Assembly: GCA_015061985.1 (NCBI GenBank)
Contig: SUVN01000016.1
Location: 1-52,298 of the forward strand
Origin: Akkermansiaceae bacterium
GTDB taxonomy: Bacteria; Verrucomicrobiota; Verrucomicrobiia; Verrucomicrobiales; Akkermansiaceae
Direction: 5' to 3'
DNA length: 52,298 nucleotides
Shown: positions 18,774-28,171 of the stretch, piece after piece
How positions within the stretch are numbered: position 1 is the first letter of the stretch
How the letters are laid out: each line of letters opens with the position of its first letter
The notes under the pieces: model-generated
Database searches by the model: none
Seen by the model: the letters and a program-made list of their open reading frames with translations, nothing else
Told to the model about the DNA's origin: nothing
Position numbers and translations under genes: made by a program

Positions 18774-19421
18774 ATGAAAACCCACCAACTACCCCCGGTT
18801 TCGCAACTGTACCAACACCACCTCAAACGACCGATAGAATGGCTCTGTGCCGTCATAGGCTTCATTCTGCTGCTGCCCCTGCTGCTGAGCATTGCGCTGC
18901 TGCTGTGGCTGATACAGGGCGGCAATCCGATTTTCCTGCAAACCAGAATCGGCCGCCACGGCATACCCTTCCGCCTCATCAAGTTCAGAACCATGAACGA
19001 GCAGCGCGACAGAGACGGAAAGCTCCTGCCGGATGAACAGAGAACGACTCGCATCGGCGCGCTGCTGCGGCGCAGCTCCCTGGACGAGCTGCCGGAAATA
19101 CTCAACGTCATCAACGGCGATATGGCTCTCATCGGCCCGCGTCCATGGATACCGGAGCAGATGCAGCATTTTCCCCGACACACCCGGCAGCGCCGCATGA
19201 AGCTGCGCCCCGGTATCTCCGGGCTGGCACAGGTGCTGGGCAGAAACGACATTCCCTTTCGCCAACGCATCTGCTATGACCTGATATACCAGCGTCATCT
19301 TGCCCCACAGACCGATTTGTGGATACTGCTGCAAACTTTCAATAAGGTGCTGAAGCACGACGGCATTGAACAAACCCCCGAAGCCTTCCGCTCGCCCCGG
19401 AAGAACAACCTCATCTCATGA
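18774..19421 (+). CDS. Initiating sugar-phosphate transferase (PglC/WcaJ type)
   Basis: A 215-residue monotopic phosphoglycosyl transferase that places the first sugar phosphate on undecaprenyl phosphate. The N-terminal membrane segment is about residues 19-45. It is followed by the bac_transf catalytic motifs RIGRHGIPFRLIKFRTM, RRSSLDELPEILNVINGD, MALIGPRP and LRPGISGLAQVLGRN. The minimal length matches PglC-like rather than the large WbaP/WcaJ forms. Start ATG 18774 is 11 bases after the phosphatase stop; upstream in-frame codons belong to the phosphatase gene. Confidence 0.93.
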   Translation: MKTHQLPPVSQLYQHHLKRPIEWLCAVIGFILLLPLLLSIALLLWLIQGGNPIFLQTRIGRHGIPFRLIKFRTMNEQRDRDGKLLPDEQRTTRIGALLRRSSLDELPEILNVINGDMALIGPRPWIPEQMQHFPRHTRQRRMKLRPGISGLAQVLGRNDIPFRQRICYDLIYQRHLAPQTDLWILLQTFNKVLKHDGIEQTPEAFRSPRKNNLIS

Positions 19422-20179
19422 AACTGAGCATCATCACCGTCTGTTACAACAGCGTCCGTAACCTGAGTAACACCATCCTCAGCATCCTCCAGCAAAAGCA
19501 CCGCAATTTCGAATACCTCGTGATTGACGGCAACAGCAATGACGGAACGCAGGAACTGCTGCATCACTGTGAGCAGTTCTTCGGCCCGCGCCTGCGCTGG
19601 ATTTCCGAACGCGACAAAGGCATATACGATGCCATGAACAAAGGCTTGCAAATGGCCTCCGGGGATGCCATCGGCTTTCTGAACGCAGATGATGTCTATC
19701 ACCACCCGTCGGTGCTGGACACCATAGATAGCACCCTCTCCCGGCATCCGGAAGCAGATGCCGTCCACGCCAACCTCGATTTCATCAACGCGCAGGGCCA
19801 TATCACCAGGCACTGGGCGGGGCATGCCTACCGCCCCGGGGCATTTCAGCGGGGATGGATGCCGGCGCATCCCACCTTTTACTGCCGCAGGAAATGCTTT
19901 GAGCAATTCGGCACCTTTGACTGCAACGCCGGAACAGCTGCGGATTTTGAGCTGATGCTCCGCTTCATCGAAAAGCACCACATCCGGACCTGTTACATCC
20001 CGGAAAAGCTCATCGAAATGAGGATAGGCGGGGTTTCCACCTCCGGCATACGCGCCATCCTGCGAAACACCCGCCTCAATCAACAGGCTTTCCGAAAAAA
20101 CGCCATCCCATACCCCTGGCACTACCCCGTCAGCCGTTTTCTGTCCAAAATATCCCTTTTCACTCGTGAAGCACCATGA
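19418..20179 (+). CDS. Glycosyltransferase family 2
   Basis: A 253-residue GT-A-fold glycosyltransferase. It opens with MKLSIITVCYNSVRNL and SILQQKHRNFEYLVIDGNSNDGT, then ERDKGIYDAMNKGLQMASGD and the metal-binding FLNADDVY (DxD-type). It probably adds a sugar to the lipid-linked repeat unit on the cytoplasmic face. The start overlaps the preceding stop as ATGA, and its stop overlaps the next start likewise. The donor sugar cannot be read from sequence. Confidence 0.9.
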   Translation: MKLSIITVCYNSVRNLSNTILSILQQKHRNFEYLVIDGNSNDGTQELLHHCEQFFGPRLRWISERDKGIYDAMNKGLQMASGDAIGFLNADDVYHHPSVLDTIDSTLSRHPEADAVHANLDFINAQGHITRHWAGHAYRPGAFQRGWMPAHPTFYCRRKCFEQFGTFDCNAGTAADFELMLRFIEKHHIRTCYIPEKLIEMRIGGVSTSGIRAILRNTRLNQQAFRKNAIPYPWHYPVSRFLSKISLFTREAP

Positions 20180-21264
20180 AAATCGCTGAAATCATGCCCG
20201 TTTTGGAACTTTGCGGCGTCACACGCTTCGTGGTTGACCTCTGCAACCGGCTTGCGCAGACGCACGAGGTAGTGTTAATCGTCTTCTACCCTGTCAGCGA
20301 GAACGGCAGGGCGGGGCTATCGGAACAGGTGCGTCTCTTGGAGGCCGGGAAAAAGCCCGGCATCGACCTCGGGCTGCCCCGGCGGCTGAGGAAGCTGCTG
20401 CAACAGGAGCAGGCAGATGTGGTGCATCTGCATACAGCCTCTGCCCTGCAATACGCAGCCCTGTCCATCCTCAGCTATCGCAAAAGCCGCTATTTCTACA
20501 CCCTGCATAGTGAAGCCGGGTTTGAAATCCCCTCCCGCCTCATCAGAATCATCACGGAATACACGCTGTTGCGGAGCGGCTTGTGCCGGGTGATTTCCAA
20601 CTCTTCCTTTGTGGCCGATTCGCTGACGTTCCCGACCCCGGTCATCCCCCTCGGGCGCGATTTGCAGAAGCACCGGCTCTACGATGAAAACGCCCACCGA
20701 CAAATGGCCGCCATCCGCCAACGGCATGGGGGCAGCATCCTGTTGCATGTATCCAACCTCACCCCGGTCAAGAACCAGCACATGCTCTGCCGGGTCGTAC
20801 AGCAGATGAGCAACAACGGTGCCAACGTAGAGCTGGTACTCATCGGCAACGCCCCGGATGAAGCCTATTTTCGCCGTCTCATGCCACTGCTGAAGCATGA
20901 GCGGATTCACTACCTCGGGCAGAAAAATAACATCCCGGCCTACATGTCCGAAGCGGATTTCTTCTGTCTGAGTTCCCTGACGGAGAGCGGCCCGCTGGTG
21001 CTGATAGAAGCTTTTTTTGCCGGCTTGATTCCCGTCTGTACCCCCTGTGGGGATGTACCCAATAAAATTCAGCACGGCATCAATGGGCTCTGTGCAAAAG
21101 ACTGCTCACAACAGGCCTATGAAGAAGCCTTACAGACCGCCCTCGACATGCCGGCAGAGCAACGTAGCCGCATGTCTGCCGCAAGCAAACAATCCTACGC
21201 CGCGTATTCCATGGACACCTGCGTAAAACGATACCTCCAACTCTTTCAACAAGAACCCGCATGA
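20176..21264 (+). CDS. Glycosyltransferase family 4 (GT-B)
   Basis: A 362-residue GT-B enzyme. The N-terminal acceptor half starts MKIAEIMPVLELCGVTRFV. The C-terminal donor half contains LLHVSNLTPVKNQ and the retaining-GT signature SSLTESGPLVLIEAFFAG with the E-x7-E spacing. It overlaps both neighbours by ATGA. It likely adds one residue of the repeat unit; its substrate is unknown. Confidence 0.88.
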   Translation: MKIAEIMPVLELCGVTRFVVDLCNRLAQTHEVVLIVFYPVSENGRAGLSEQVRLLEAGKKPGIDLGLPRRLRKLLQQEQADVVHLHTASALQYAALSILSYRKSRYFYTLHSEAGFEIPSRLIRIITEYTLLRSGLCRVISNSSFVADSLTFPTPVIPLGRDLQKHRLYDENAHRQMAAIRQRHGGSILLHVSNLTPVKNQHMLCRVVQQMSNNGANVELVLIGNAPDEAYFRRLMPLLKHERIHYLGQKNNIPAYMSEADFFCLSSLTESGPLVLIEAFFAGLIPVCTPCGDVPNKIQHGINGLCAKDCSQQAYEEALQTALDMPAEQRSRMSAASKQSYAAYSMDTCVKRYLQLFQQEPA

Positions 21265-22307
21265 CTATTATCCACATTGTTACCTCCTTCATGCCCGGTG
21301 GGGCAGAAATGCTGGTATGCGACCTGGCCAACCGTCAGGCAGAGACACATCGTGTCCACCTGCTGATACTCCACGGAGAGGGAGACGAAGCTCTGTTGCA
21401 ACAGCTTGATACCCGCATCGGCGTTCACCGCCTGCACAGGCCGCCCCGCAGCCTCTCCCCGCGTTATATGCTGCGGCTTCATCGGCTGATGCAGCAGCTC
21501 CGGCCGGATGTGCTGCACTACCACCTGCACCGCAACCGGCTGCTCATCCATTACCCGGCCCGCCACATCATCACCGTCCACGGCATGCCCGGTTCCCGCT
21601 CCGTTCTCACCCATCTGGCGCTGAAACTGGCTGACAAGGTGGTAGGCATTTCCTCCGCCGTCTGCCAAAGCCTGAAAAAGCAATACAGGCTTCACCACAC
21701 GGCCATGATACACAACGGCATCCACACCGAGCAGCTCACTCCGGCTCGCCATATTCACTATCCGTTGAAATTGGTCAATGTGGCACGTCTGGATCCTACA
21801 GACAAAGCGCAGGACATCCTGATACGCGCCATTCACCTGTTGAGGCTCCGCGAGCATCCCCTGCACTGCGAGCTGGATTTACTGGGTGACGGCGCGGGGC
21901 GGCCGATGCTGGAAGCGCTGGTACAGCAGCTGGGCTTGCAGCGCGTGGTGCATTTCCGTGGGCAACTCCCGCGGCAGGAAATATACCGCCGCCTGTCCGG
22001 CTACGATATCATGGTACACCCCTCGCGGTCAGAAGGATTCGGGCTGGCCGTGGCAGAGGGCATGGCCGCCGGGCTGCCGGTGCTGGTATCAGACTGCCCT
22101 GCGCTGGCAGAGGTCATCCGGCAGGGAGAACTGGGGGAATTGTTCACCACCGATTCACCGGAATCATGTGCCGATGCCATTGAATACATGGCCGGGCACC
22201 CGGAAGAAACACGCCACAAAGCGGCAGATGCCAGAGAATACGCGGCAGGGCACTATTCCGTGCGCGCCATGGCAGATGCCTATGAACGTCTCTATCTCAG
22301 CGTATGA
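21261..22307 (+). CDS. Glycosyltransferase family 4 (GT-B)
   Basis: A 348-residue GT-B enzyme that opens MTIIHIVTSFMPGGAEMLV, the glycine loop typical of GT4. The donor domain carries LVNVARLDPTDKAQD and SRSEGFGLAVAEGMAAGLPV (E-x7-E). Retaining chemistry is expected from the family. Start and stop overlap adjacent genes by four bases, indicating translational coupling within the locus. Confidence 0.9.
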   Translation: MTIIHIVTSFMPGGAEMLVCDLANRQAETHRVHLLILHGEGDEALLQQLDTRIGVHRLHRPPRSLSPRYMLRLHRLMQQLRPDVLHYHLHRNRLLIHYPARHIITVHGMPGSRSVLTHLALKLADKVVGISSAVCQSLKKQYRLHHTAMIHNGIHTEQLTPARHIHYPLKLVNVARLDPTDKAQDILIRAIHLLRLREHPLHCELDLLGDGAGRPMLEALVQQLGLQRVVHFRGQLPRQEIYRRLSGYDIMVHPSRSEGFGLAVAEGMAAGLPVLVSDCPALAEVIRQGELGELFTTDSPESCADAIEYMAGHPEETRHKAADAREYAAGHYSVRAMADAYERLYLSV

Positions 22308-23425
22308 AGCAGCATTCCATTGCGGCTACCGCCGCCACCATCGGCATTCTGCCGCTCATGCTGGCTCCGCTGGCGCGGCTGGACTTTCTCTATTACGGAG
22401 TCCTGCTCATACTGCCGCTGCTTCGTTTCCGCAGAGCCGAAAACGCATCGATTCTTCTGCTGCTGGGGCTCATCTGTGCCGGTATCGGGATTCTGCTCAA
22501 TAACCCATTGCCGATATTCCGTCCGTGGGAACGGCTGGGCATGTTCGCGCTCCTGCTGGCCGGCATCGGGCCGCTGTTCGGCGGAATATATAATGCGGAA
22601 CTGTCCCGGAGACTCTTTCAGCATCTCGCCGCCTGCTGTCTGATTGTCGGGGCATTGTCTGCCTGCGGTGCCGCCATCGGACTCAACCTCGGTGCCGGGC
22701 AATTTTCCGGGCTGACCCCACACTCCATGATTCTGGGGCCGGTGGCCGCCATCGGCTTTCTGTACGCCATGCATCGCATCATGCACCGCTATGCGGAATC
22801 CGGCACCATACCCATACTGCTTTTCATTGCCGCCGGGGCATGTTTCATCTCCATCCTGCTGGCCTCCTCTCGCTCGGCGCTGCTGGCAACGGGAGCAGGC
22901 ACGCTTTATCTCATCCTGCACCTGCCGCGCGGCCGCAGCATGATGCTCCTGCTAGGCGGGCTGGGCTGTCTGCTGTTGCTCCCTTTTTCCGGGGAGCTCC
23001 TGGAGGGAATTCTTCATAAAATGGATTCTGCCCGGGAAGCCGGCAGCATCTTCAGCTCCCGAAGCGAACTTTGGGAAGACCGTTGGCAGGAATTCGCAGA
23101 GCACCCGTTCTTCGGCGTGGGCTTTGCCTCCCAGAGCATCATCACCTTTGACCACAGCCTGCAGAGCGGCAGCATCGAGCCCGGTTCGTCCTATCTGGGC
23201 TGCCTGTCCATGCTGGGACTGACGGGAACCCTGCCGCTGCTGGCGGTGCTTGCTCATGCGCTTCGGCGGGGGATGCAGGCCACGCCCTTCCCACCGCTTG
23301 CCGTCTGTGTCCTGATATTCTTCTGCATTCACATGATATTTGAGGGCTACCTCATCTCTGCCGGGAGCATCCTCTGCGTACTTCTCTGGAGCTGCATCTC
23401 CGCATCGTTAAACCCTCAGACCTGA
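22304..23425 (+). CDS. Wzy-like O-antigen/exopolysaccharide polymerase
   Basis: A 373-residue, almost entirely hydrophobic protein with about ten predicted membrane segments. It has the features of the O-antigen ligase/polymerase family: a SSRSALLATG stretch followed by a large periplasmic loop containing EFAEHPFFGVGF. It would join flipped repeat units in the periplasm. It sits in the middle of the glycosyltransferase genes and is coupled to the upstream gene by ATGA. Polymerase rather than ligase is inferred from the locus, which otherwise lacks a polymerase. Confidence 0.82.
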   Translation: MKQHSIAATAATIGILPLMLAPLARLDFLYYGVLLILPLLRFRRAENASILLLLGLICAGIGILLNNPLPIFRPWERLGMFALLLAGIGPLFGGIYNAELSRRLFQHLAACCLIVGALSACGAAIGLNLGAGQFSGLTPHSMILGPVAAIGFLYAMHRIMHRYAESGTIPILLFIAAGACFISILLASSRSALLATGAGTLYLILHLPRGRSMMLLLGGLGCLLLLPFSGELLEGILHKMDSAREAGSIFSSRSELWEDRWQEFAEHPFFGVGFASQSIITFDHSLQSGSIEPGSSYLGCLSMLGLTGTLPLLAVLAHALRRGMQATPFPPLAVCVLIFFCIHMIFEGYLISAGSILCVLLWSCISASLNPQT

Positions 23426-23433
23426 TTTTCACC

Positions 23434-24612
23434 ATGGCCACTATCCTCATCTACAACATCAACGAGCCCTACATCCACCAGGGAGGCATGGAGCGCGTCA
23501 CCGATTCGCTCATCCGCATGCTGCAACAACTGGGGCACCGGGTCAGCGTCCTCTGCCGCTATCACAACCGCATGGACGCCCCCTACCAATGCCCCTGCGA
23601 CATCCACTATCTACCGACCGATGAAAGCAGCTCAAGCTACTATGAACAGCTTCTCGACACCGTCAGGCCCGACATCGTCATTGACCAGGAAGAAGGTGGC
23701 ATCATCGGTGCACACGGCTTTTTCCGCAGCCGGAACCAGCTTCGCCACAAGGAGCAATGCTACATCGCCGTGCAGCACAGTTCTGCCGGGGCTGCCCTGC
23801 GCCATTACAGGCACTTCAAGCACAAAGCCATTCCCAACGCTGTGCTTTCCTCGCTCTACAACGGCCCGCTGCTCACGCTGAGACAACATCTGGCCAGACA
23901 ACGAAAACGCCGTGATTATACCCTGCTGAACCGCAACTACGACAGCATCGTCACCCTCTCCCCCTCTGCGGTGACGGATTTTCTGGAACTCTGCCCGCAC
24001 GGCGATAAGCTCTCCGTCATTGCCAACTGTACCCACTACACTCCGCCCGCAACCATTCCTACCAAAAAGAAAATGGTACTCTATGTCGGGCGCATGGAAA
24101 ACCGGTCCAAGGGCGTTGATAAGCTCATCCGCATCTGGGCCAGAACGGAAGCCGATTTCCCCGATTGGGAACTGCACCTGCTGGGGGATGGGCCGGATCT
24201 GGAAAAGAATAAGGCCATGGCAGAGGAGCTGGGGCTGGAGCGGTGCCGTTTTCACGGTTGCTGCGACCCGGAGCCGTTTTACCGGGAAGCCGCCATCATC
24301 TGTCTGACCTCTTACTATGAGGGATTCGGCATGGTCTTGCTGGAGGGGATGCAGTACGGATGCATTCCTGTGGCATTCGACAGCTACCCTGCCGTACATG
24401 ACCTCATTTCTCACATGAGGAACGGACTTCTGGTGCCGGCGTTTGATGAAAAAGCCTACGCCCGCAGTCTGGCCTCCCTGATGAATCGGGAACAGCTGCG
24501 GCGTGTGTTGCAACAGGCGGCAAAACAACGCGCAGAACAATTTTCACCGGAACGCACGGGACAACTCTGGCAGCAACTCATTTCCCAACTACTCAGGCAC
24601 CGAACAGCATGA
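23434..24612 (+). CDS. Glycosyltransferase family 4 (GT-B)
   Basis: A 392-residue GT-B enzyme: N-terminal YIHQGGMERVTDSLI loop, donor domain VLYVGRMENRSKGVDKLI and SYYEGFGMVLLEGMQYGCIP (E-x7-E). It begins eight bases after the polymerase stop, one of the few real gaps in the locus. Its closest resemblance within the window is the gene at 27032, which has the same GGxERVT opening, so the two may be old duplicates. Confidence 0.9.
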   Translation: MATILIYNINEPYIHQGGMERVTDSLIRMLQQLGHRVSVLCRYHNRMDAPYQCPCDIHYLPTDESSSSYYEQLLDTVRPDIVIDQEEGGIIGAHGFFRSRNQLRHKEQCYIAVQHSSAGAALRHYRHFKHKAIPNAVLSSLYNGPLLTLRQHLARQRKRRDYTLLNRNYDSIVTLSPSAVTDFLELCPHGDKLSVIANCTHYTPPATIPTKKKMVLYVGRMENRSKGVDKLIRIWARTEADFPDWELHLLGDGPDLEKNKAMAEELGLERCRFHGCCDPEPFYREAAIICLTSYYEGFGMVLLEGMQYGCIPVAFDSYPAVHDLISHMRNGLLVPAFDEKAYARSLASLMNREQLRRVLQQAAKQRAEQFSPERTGQLWQQLISQLLRHRTA

Positions 24613-25682
24613 AAGTCCTCCATACCATTGATTCCATGCACCCCGGCTGCGGCGGTACCACCACCTGCACAGCGGCTCTGGTCAACGGACTCCGCTCCGC
24701 CGGTATCTGCACGGATATTCTCACCCGCTCCGAGCGCGACCCGGGCTTTTCGTCCATGCGGATTTCCACACGACTGCGCCGTGAATTACGTGGGAAGCGG
24801 GCCGATATCTATCACACTCACGGGTTGTGGATGGATGTAAACCACGCGACCTGCACTCACGCACAGCGACACCATACCCCCTGTATCATCTCCACCCACG
24901 GCATGCTGTACCCGGAGGCACTGCAGCGCCACGAGATGATGAAAAAACTCATGATGAAGCTCTTCCAGCTCCGCGATCTGGAGCAGGCCGCCTGTATTCA
25001 CGTCACCTCGGAGCAGGAAATGCACCATGTAAAAAAAATCCTTCCCCGCAGCCGAATCGGCATCATCCCCCTGCCCGTAGCAGAACCTCCGCAAGAGCCG
25101 GAGGCCACCCCGCATCGGACATTCCGAGTCGGTTATCTGGGACGGCTTCATCCCATCAAAAACATTGAAAGTCTCATTCGCGCCTGGGGCTTGCTGCAGC
25201 TGCCGGACTCCGAATTGGTGGTGATGGGCGACGGACCGCAGGCCTACAGGGAATCGCTGCAACGGCTGGCGGGGCAAATCGGCGGCAACATCACCTTCAC
25301 CTGCTTTCTGAGCGGACAGGAAAAATACGATACTCTGGCTTCTCTGGATGTGTTCTGTGCCCCGAGCCATCAGGAAAACTTCGGCATGAGCATTGCAGAA
25401 GCCTTACGCTGCGGCACACCCGTGCTGGCTTCCCGGCACACCCCGTGGCAATGTCTCAATGACCTGCATTGCGGCAGCTGGCAAGGCAACTCATCCGCAG
25501 AGCTGGCAGAGGGGCTTCTGGCCTACTATCGGCTTTCTGCTGACGAACGCAGACAGATGGGTAAACGAGGTAAAGAGTTCATTCGCCGGCAATTCAGCCC
25601 TGCCAGCATCGCACGCAGAATGCTTCGCCTCTACCAATACCTGCTGGGCGACACCAGCAAACCCGATTTTGTCCATGAATAA
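24609..25682 (+). CDS. Glycosyltransferase family 4 (GT-B)
   Basis: A 357-residue GT-B enzyme starting MKVLHTIDSMHPGCGGTTTC. It contains THGLWMDVNHA and STHGMLYPEALQRHEMMKK, typical of WcaI/WbdN-like mannosyl- and related transferases. The donor half has VGYLGRLHPIKNIESLI and SHQENFGMSIAEALRCGTPV. The stop lies inside the next gene, an eight-base overlap. Donor and acceptor are unknown. Confidence 0.9.
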   Translation: MKVLHTIDSMHPGCGGTTTCTAALVNGLRSAGICTDILTRSERDPGFSSMRISTRLRRELRGKRADIYHTHGLWMDVNHATCTHAQRHHTPCIISTHGMLYPEALQRHEMMKKLMMKLFQLRDLEQAACIHVTSEQEMHHVKKILPRSRIGIIPLPVAEPPQEPEATPHRTFRVGYLGRLHPIKNIESLIRAWGLLQLPDSELVVMGDGPQAYRESLQRLAGQIGGNITFTCFLSGQEKYDTLASLDVFCAPSHQENFGMSIAEALRCGTPVLASRHTPWQCLNDLHCGSWQGNSSAELAEGLLAYYRLSADERRQMGKRGKEFIRRQFSPASIARRMLRLYQYLLGDTSKPDFVHE

Positions 25683-26202
25683 GCATTCCACCTTCTGCAA
25701 CAAGCTGTTTCGCGGCTTCTGGGAATTGGCACGACTCCTGCTGTTCCGGCCGTTTCCCGGCCGCATCTTCCTGCCATGGCGGGCTTTTCTACTCCGCTTG
25801 TTTGGTGCGGAACTGGCACGGGGGGCAAATGTCTACGCCTCAGCCCGCATCCGCGACCCACGCAATCTGGTCATGGCAGAGGGCAGCTGTCTCGCAGATG
25901 GAGTCATCTGCTACAATGTGGACAAAGTCGTCATCGGACGACATGCCACCGTCTCGCAACGCTGCTTCCTCTGCACCGCCTCCCATGATATCGACAGCCC
26001 CGGACACGAGCTCATCACAGCACCCATCCACATAGGTGATTTTGCCTGGGTGGCAGCAGAGGCCTGCATCGGCAAAGGTGTCACCATCGGCAACGGTGCC
26101 GTGGTTGGTGCCCGCGCAGCCGTGTTCCGCTCCGTGCCACCCAAGGCAGTCGTGGGAGGCAACCCCGCCGTATTCCTCCGTAACAGAAAAATAGAATTAT
26201 GA
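25675..26202 (+). CDS. Hexapeptide-repeat acetyltransferase (WcaF-like)
   Basis: A 175-residue left-handed beta-helix acyltransferase of the WcaF/NodL type, expected to O-acetylate the polysaccharide. The N-terminal ~45 residues are helical and aromatic. Hexapeptide turns then run through RIRDPRNLVMAEG and VVIGRHATVSQRC, with a catalytic-type His in CTASHDIDSPG. They end with IGKGVTIGNGAVVGARAAVF and the closing VVGGNPAVFL. Start ATG 25675 overlaps the preceding gene by eight bases; the longer open frame upstream is inside that gene. Confidence 0.88.
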   Translation: MNKHSTFCNKLFRGFWELARLLLFRPFPGRIFLPWRAFLLRLFGAELARGANVYASARIRDPRNLVMAEGSCLADGVICYNVDKVVIGRHATVSQRCFLCTASHDIDSPGHELITAPIHIGDFAWVAAEACIGKGVTIGNGAVVGARAAVFRSVPPKAVVGGNPAVFLRNRKIEL

Positions 26203-27035
26203 GATACCCCCAATCTACCCTGAGCGCCATTATCCTCACCTTCAATGAGGAGAAGCACATACGCCGCTGCCTGGCACGTGCGCTGGATTTCTGCTGCGAA
26301 GTATTCGTGGTAGACAGCTTCTCCACAGACCGCACCCCGGAAATATGCCGCCAGTTTTCCCGCGTCCGATTGGTGCAGCATGACTGGCCGGGCAATCAGG
26401 CGCAGCAGTTCAACTGGGCGCTGGGGCACCTGCCGCTGCGCACGGAGTGGATTCTGCGGCTGGATGCCGATGAATACCTGCTACCGGGAGAGGGAGAAAA
26501 ACTTCTGCACCTGCTGCACGAACAGCCGAAAGATGTCACCGGGCTGGTTCTGCACCGGCTGCGCTACTTCCTCGGCAGGCACATCCGCTACGGCGGCACC
26601 GACAGGATTCCCCTGCTGAGAGTTTTCCGCAAAGGCTGCGCCCAATGCGAATACCGTGCCATGGATGAACACCTAGTCCTGACGAAAGGCCGTGCCATCT
26701 CCGGCGATATTGTCTTTGCGGACAACAATCTGGAACCGCTGGAAAAGTGGCTGAACAAGCACCTGAACTATGCGCACCGGGAAGCCGCCACCATGCTGCG
26801 GGAACATCATATCGGACACGAACTACCCCACCCGCTGCACCGAAAACGCCGCAACAAGGCACGCTATGACAGCTTGCCGATGTTCTGGCGCGCGGCGGGA
26901 TATTTCGTCTACCGCTATATCATCCGACTGGGATTCCTGGATGGCAGGGAGGGCTTTCTCTGGCATTTTCTCCAGGCGTGGTGGTACAGAACCGTTGTTG
27001 ATGAGTTTCTCTGCGAAAAATCACGTCAGGCATGA
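26199..27035 (+). CDS. Glycosyltransferase family 2 (WaaE/KdtX-like)
   Basis: A 278-residue GT-A transferase. The N-terminal ILTFNEEKHIRRCLARAL, VVDSFSTDRTPEI, GNQAQQFNWAL and the DxD-type LRLDADEYL are typical of the WaaE/KdtX branch. That branch contains beta-glucosyltransferases of LPS core and capsule. The Arg/Lys-rich C-terminus with an aromatic helix probably docks on the membrane. ATGA overlaps join it to the genes on both sides. Confidence 0.9.
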   Translation: MRYPQSTLSAIILTFNEEKHIRRCLARALDFCCEVFVVDSFSTDRTPEICRQFSRVRLVQHDWPGNQAQQFNWALGHLPLRTEWILRLDADEYLLPGEGEKLLHLLHEQPKDVTGLVLHRLRYFLGRHIRYGGTDRIPLLRVFRKGCAQCEYRAMDEHLVLTKGRAISGDIVFADNNLEPLEKWLNKHLNYAHREAATMLREHHIGHELPHPLHRKRRNKARYDSLPMFWRAAGYFVYRYIIRLGFLDGREGFLWHFLQAWWYRTVVDEFLCEKSRQA

Positions 27036-28171
27036 ACCTGCTCTTCTCCTTCGGCAACCTCATACGTCCCACCAGAGGCGGGACGGAGCGGGTGACTGCC
27101 CTCATCGCCCATGGTTTGCAGGCTCGTGGGCACAAGGTCAGCTTCCTCATCACGGAAGAGCTCACCACCTCCCCGCTCCCGGTCGGTACCTATACCTGCG
27201 CCGGGCTGAGCCGGGAGGAAAAAGCGCAATGGGTGAACGAACTCTGTGAGAGGCTCTGCATCGATGTCCTCATCAACGAAGCGGGTACCAGCGATGACAT
27301 CCTATTTCTGAACCATGAGCGATTAACCTATCCCTGTCGTATCATCACCTGCATTCATTTCGACATCACGGGCGATTTGCAATACTTCTACCGCAGCCTG
27401 GATATCCCGCTGAACAGTTGGAGAAATCTCCTGCGTTGGCTGAAACTGCCCTTCCTGAAGCGGATGCACACAAGAAACCGCCGCAAACGCTACCGCTACC
27501 TGCTGCAACATTCCGATGCCGTTGTCGTGCCGGCTCCGGCGCTGGTGCAGCAGTTCTTCCTCTTTACCGGAGCCCACCCCAGCACGCGGGTGCGCTGCAT
27601 CCCCAATCCGGCGGTATTCGCCCCGGAAACGGTACGGGATAAGGAGCCGTTGGCCTTGTTTGTCGGCAGGCTGGTACCGGGCAAGCATGTTGACCATCTT
27701 CTGGATGCCTGGGCGGCCTCCGGGGCAGAACGGAAAGGGTGGAAACTGGCCATCGTGGGAGAGGGTGGCCAGCGCCCCCGTCTGGAGAAGCAGGCAAAGC
27801 GTCTGCGCCTGCACTCTGTATGCTTTACGGGCAATCTGAACCGACCGGATGAACTGTACAGACGGGCAACGCTGCTGATACTGCCCTCGGATTACGAATC
27901 GTTCAGCATGGTGGTGCTGGAAGGGCTCTCATTCGCCTGTTTCCCGATTGTCTATTCCTTCCCGGCCCTTTCCCAGCTGCTGATAAGGCCGGAGTGGGGT
28001 ATTGTGCTGCCCCGTCATCACCGGAAAGCCCTGACGGCCGCCATTCAGGAAGCCATCAGCCGACATCTGACCAATCTTCCGCACCAGAAGGACATCCACA
28101 AGCACCTGAAACACTTTGCCCTGCCCATCATCCTCAATCAATGGGAACAACTCATCGCCCCTGCACCATGA
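27032..28171 (+). CDS. Glycosyltransferase family 4 (GT-B)
   Basis: A 379-residue GT-B enzyme: N-terminal PTRGGTERVTALIAHGL, donor domain LFVGRLVPGKHVDHLLDAW and SDYESFSMVVLEGLSFACFP (E-x7-E). A basic segment (~140-155, LKRMHTRNRRKRYR) may bind the membrane. The stop overlaps the pyruvyltransferase start as ATGA. Confidence 0.89.
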   Translation: MNLLFSFGNLIRPTRGGTERVTALIAHGLQARGHKVSFLITEELTTSPLPVGTYTCAGLSREEKAQWVNELCERLCIDVLINEAGTSDDILFLNHERLTYPCRIITCIHFDITGDLQYFYRSLDIPLNSWRNLLRWLKLPFLKRMHTRNRRKRYRYLLQHSDAVVVPAPALVQQFFLFTGAHPSTRVRCIPNPAVFAPETVRDKEPLALFVGRLVPGKHVDHLLDAWAASGAERKGWKLAIVGEGGQRPRLEKQAKRLRLHSVCFTGNLNRPDELYRRATLLILPSDYESFSMVVLEGLSFACFPIVYSFPALSQLLIRPEWGIVLPRHHRKALTAAIQEAISRHLTNLPHQKDIHKHLKHFALPIILNQWEQLIAPAP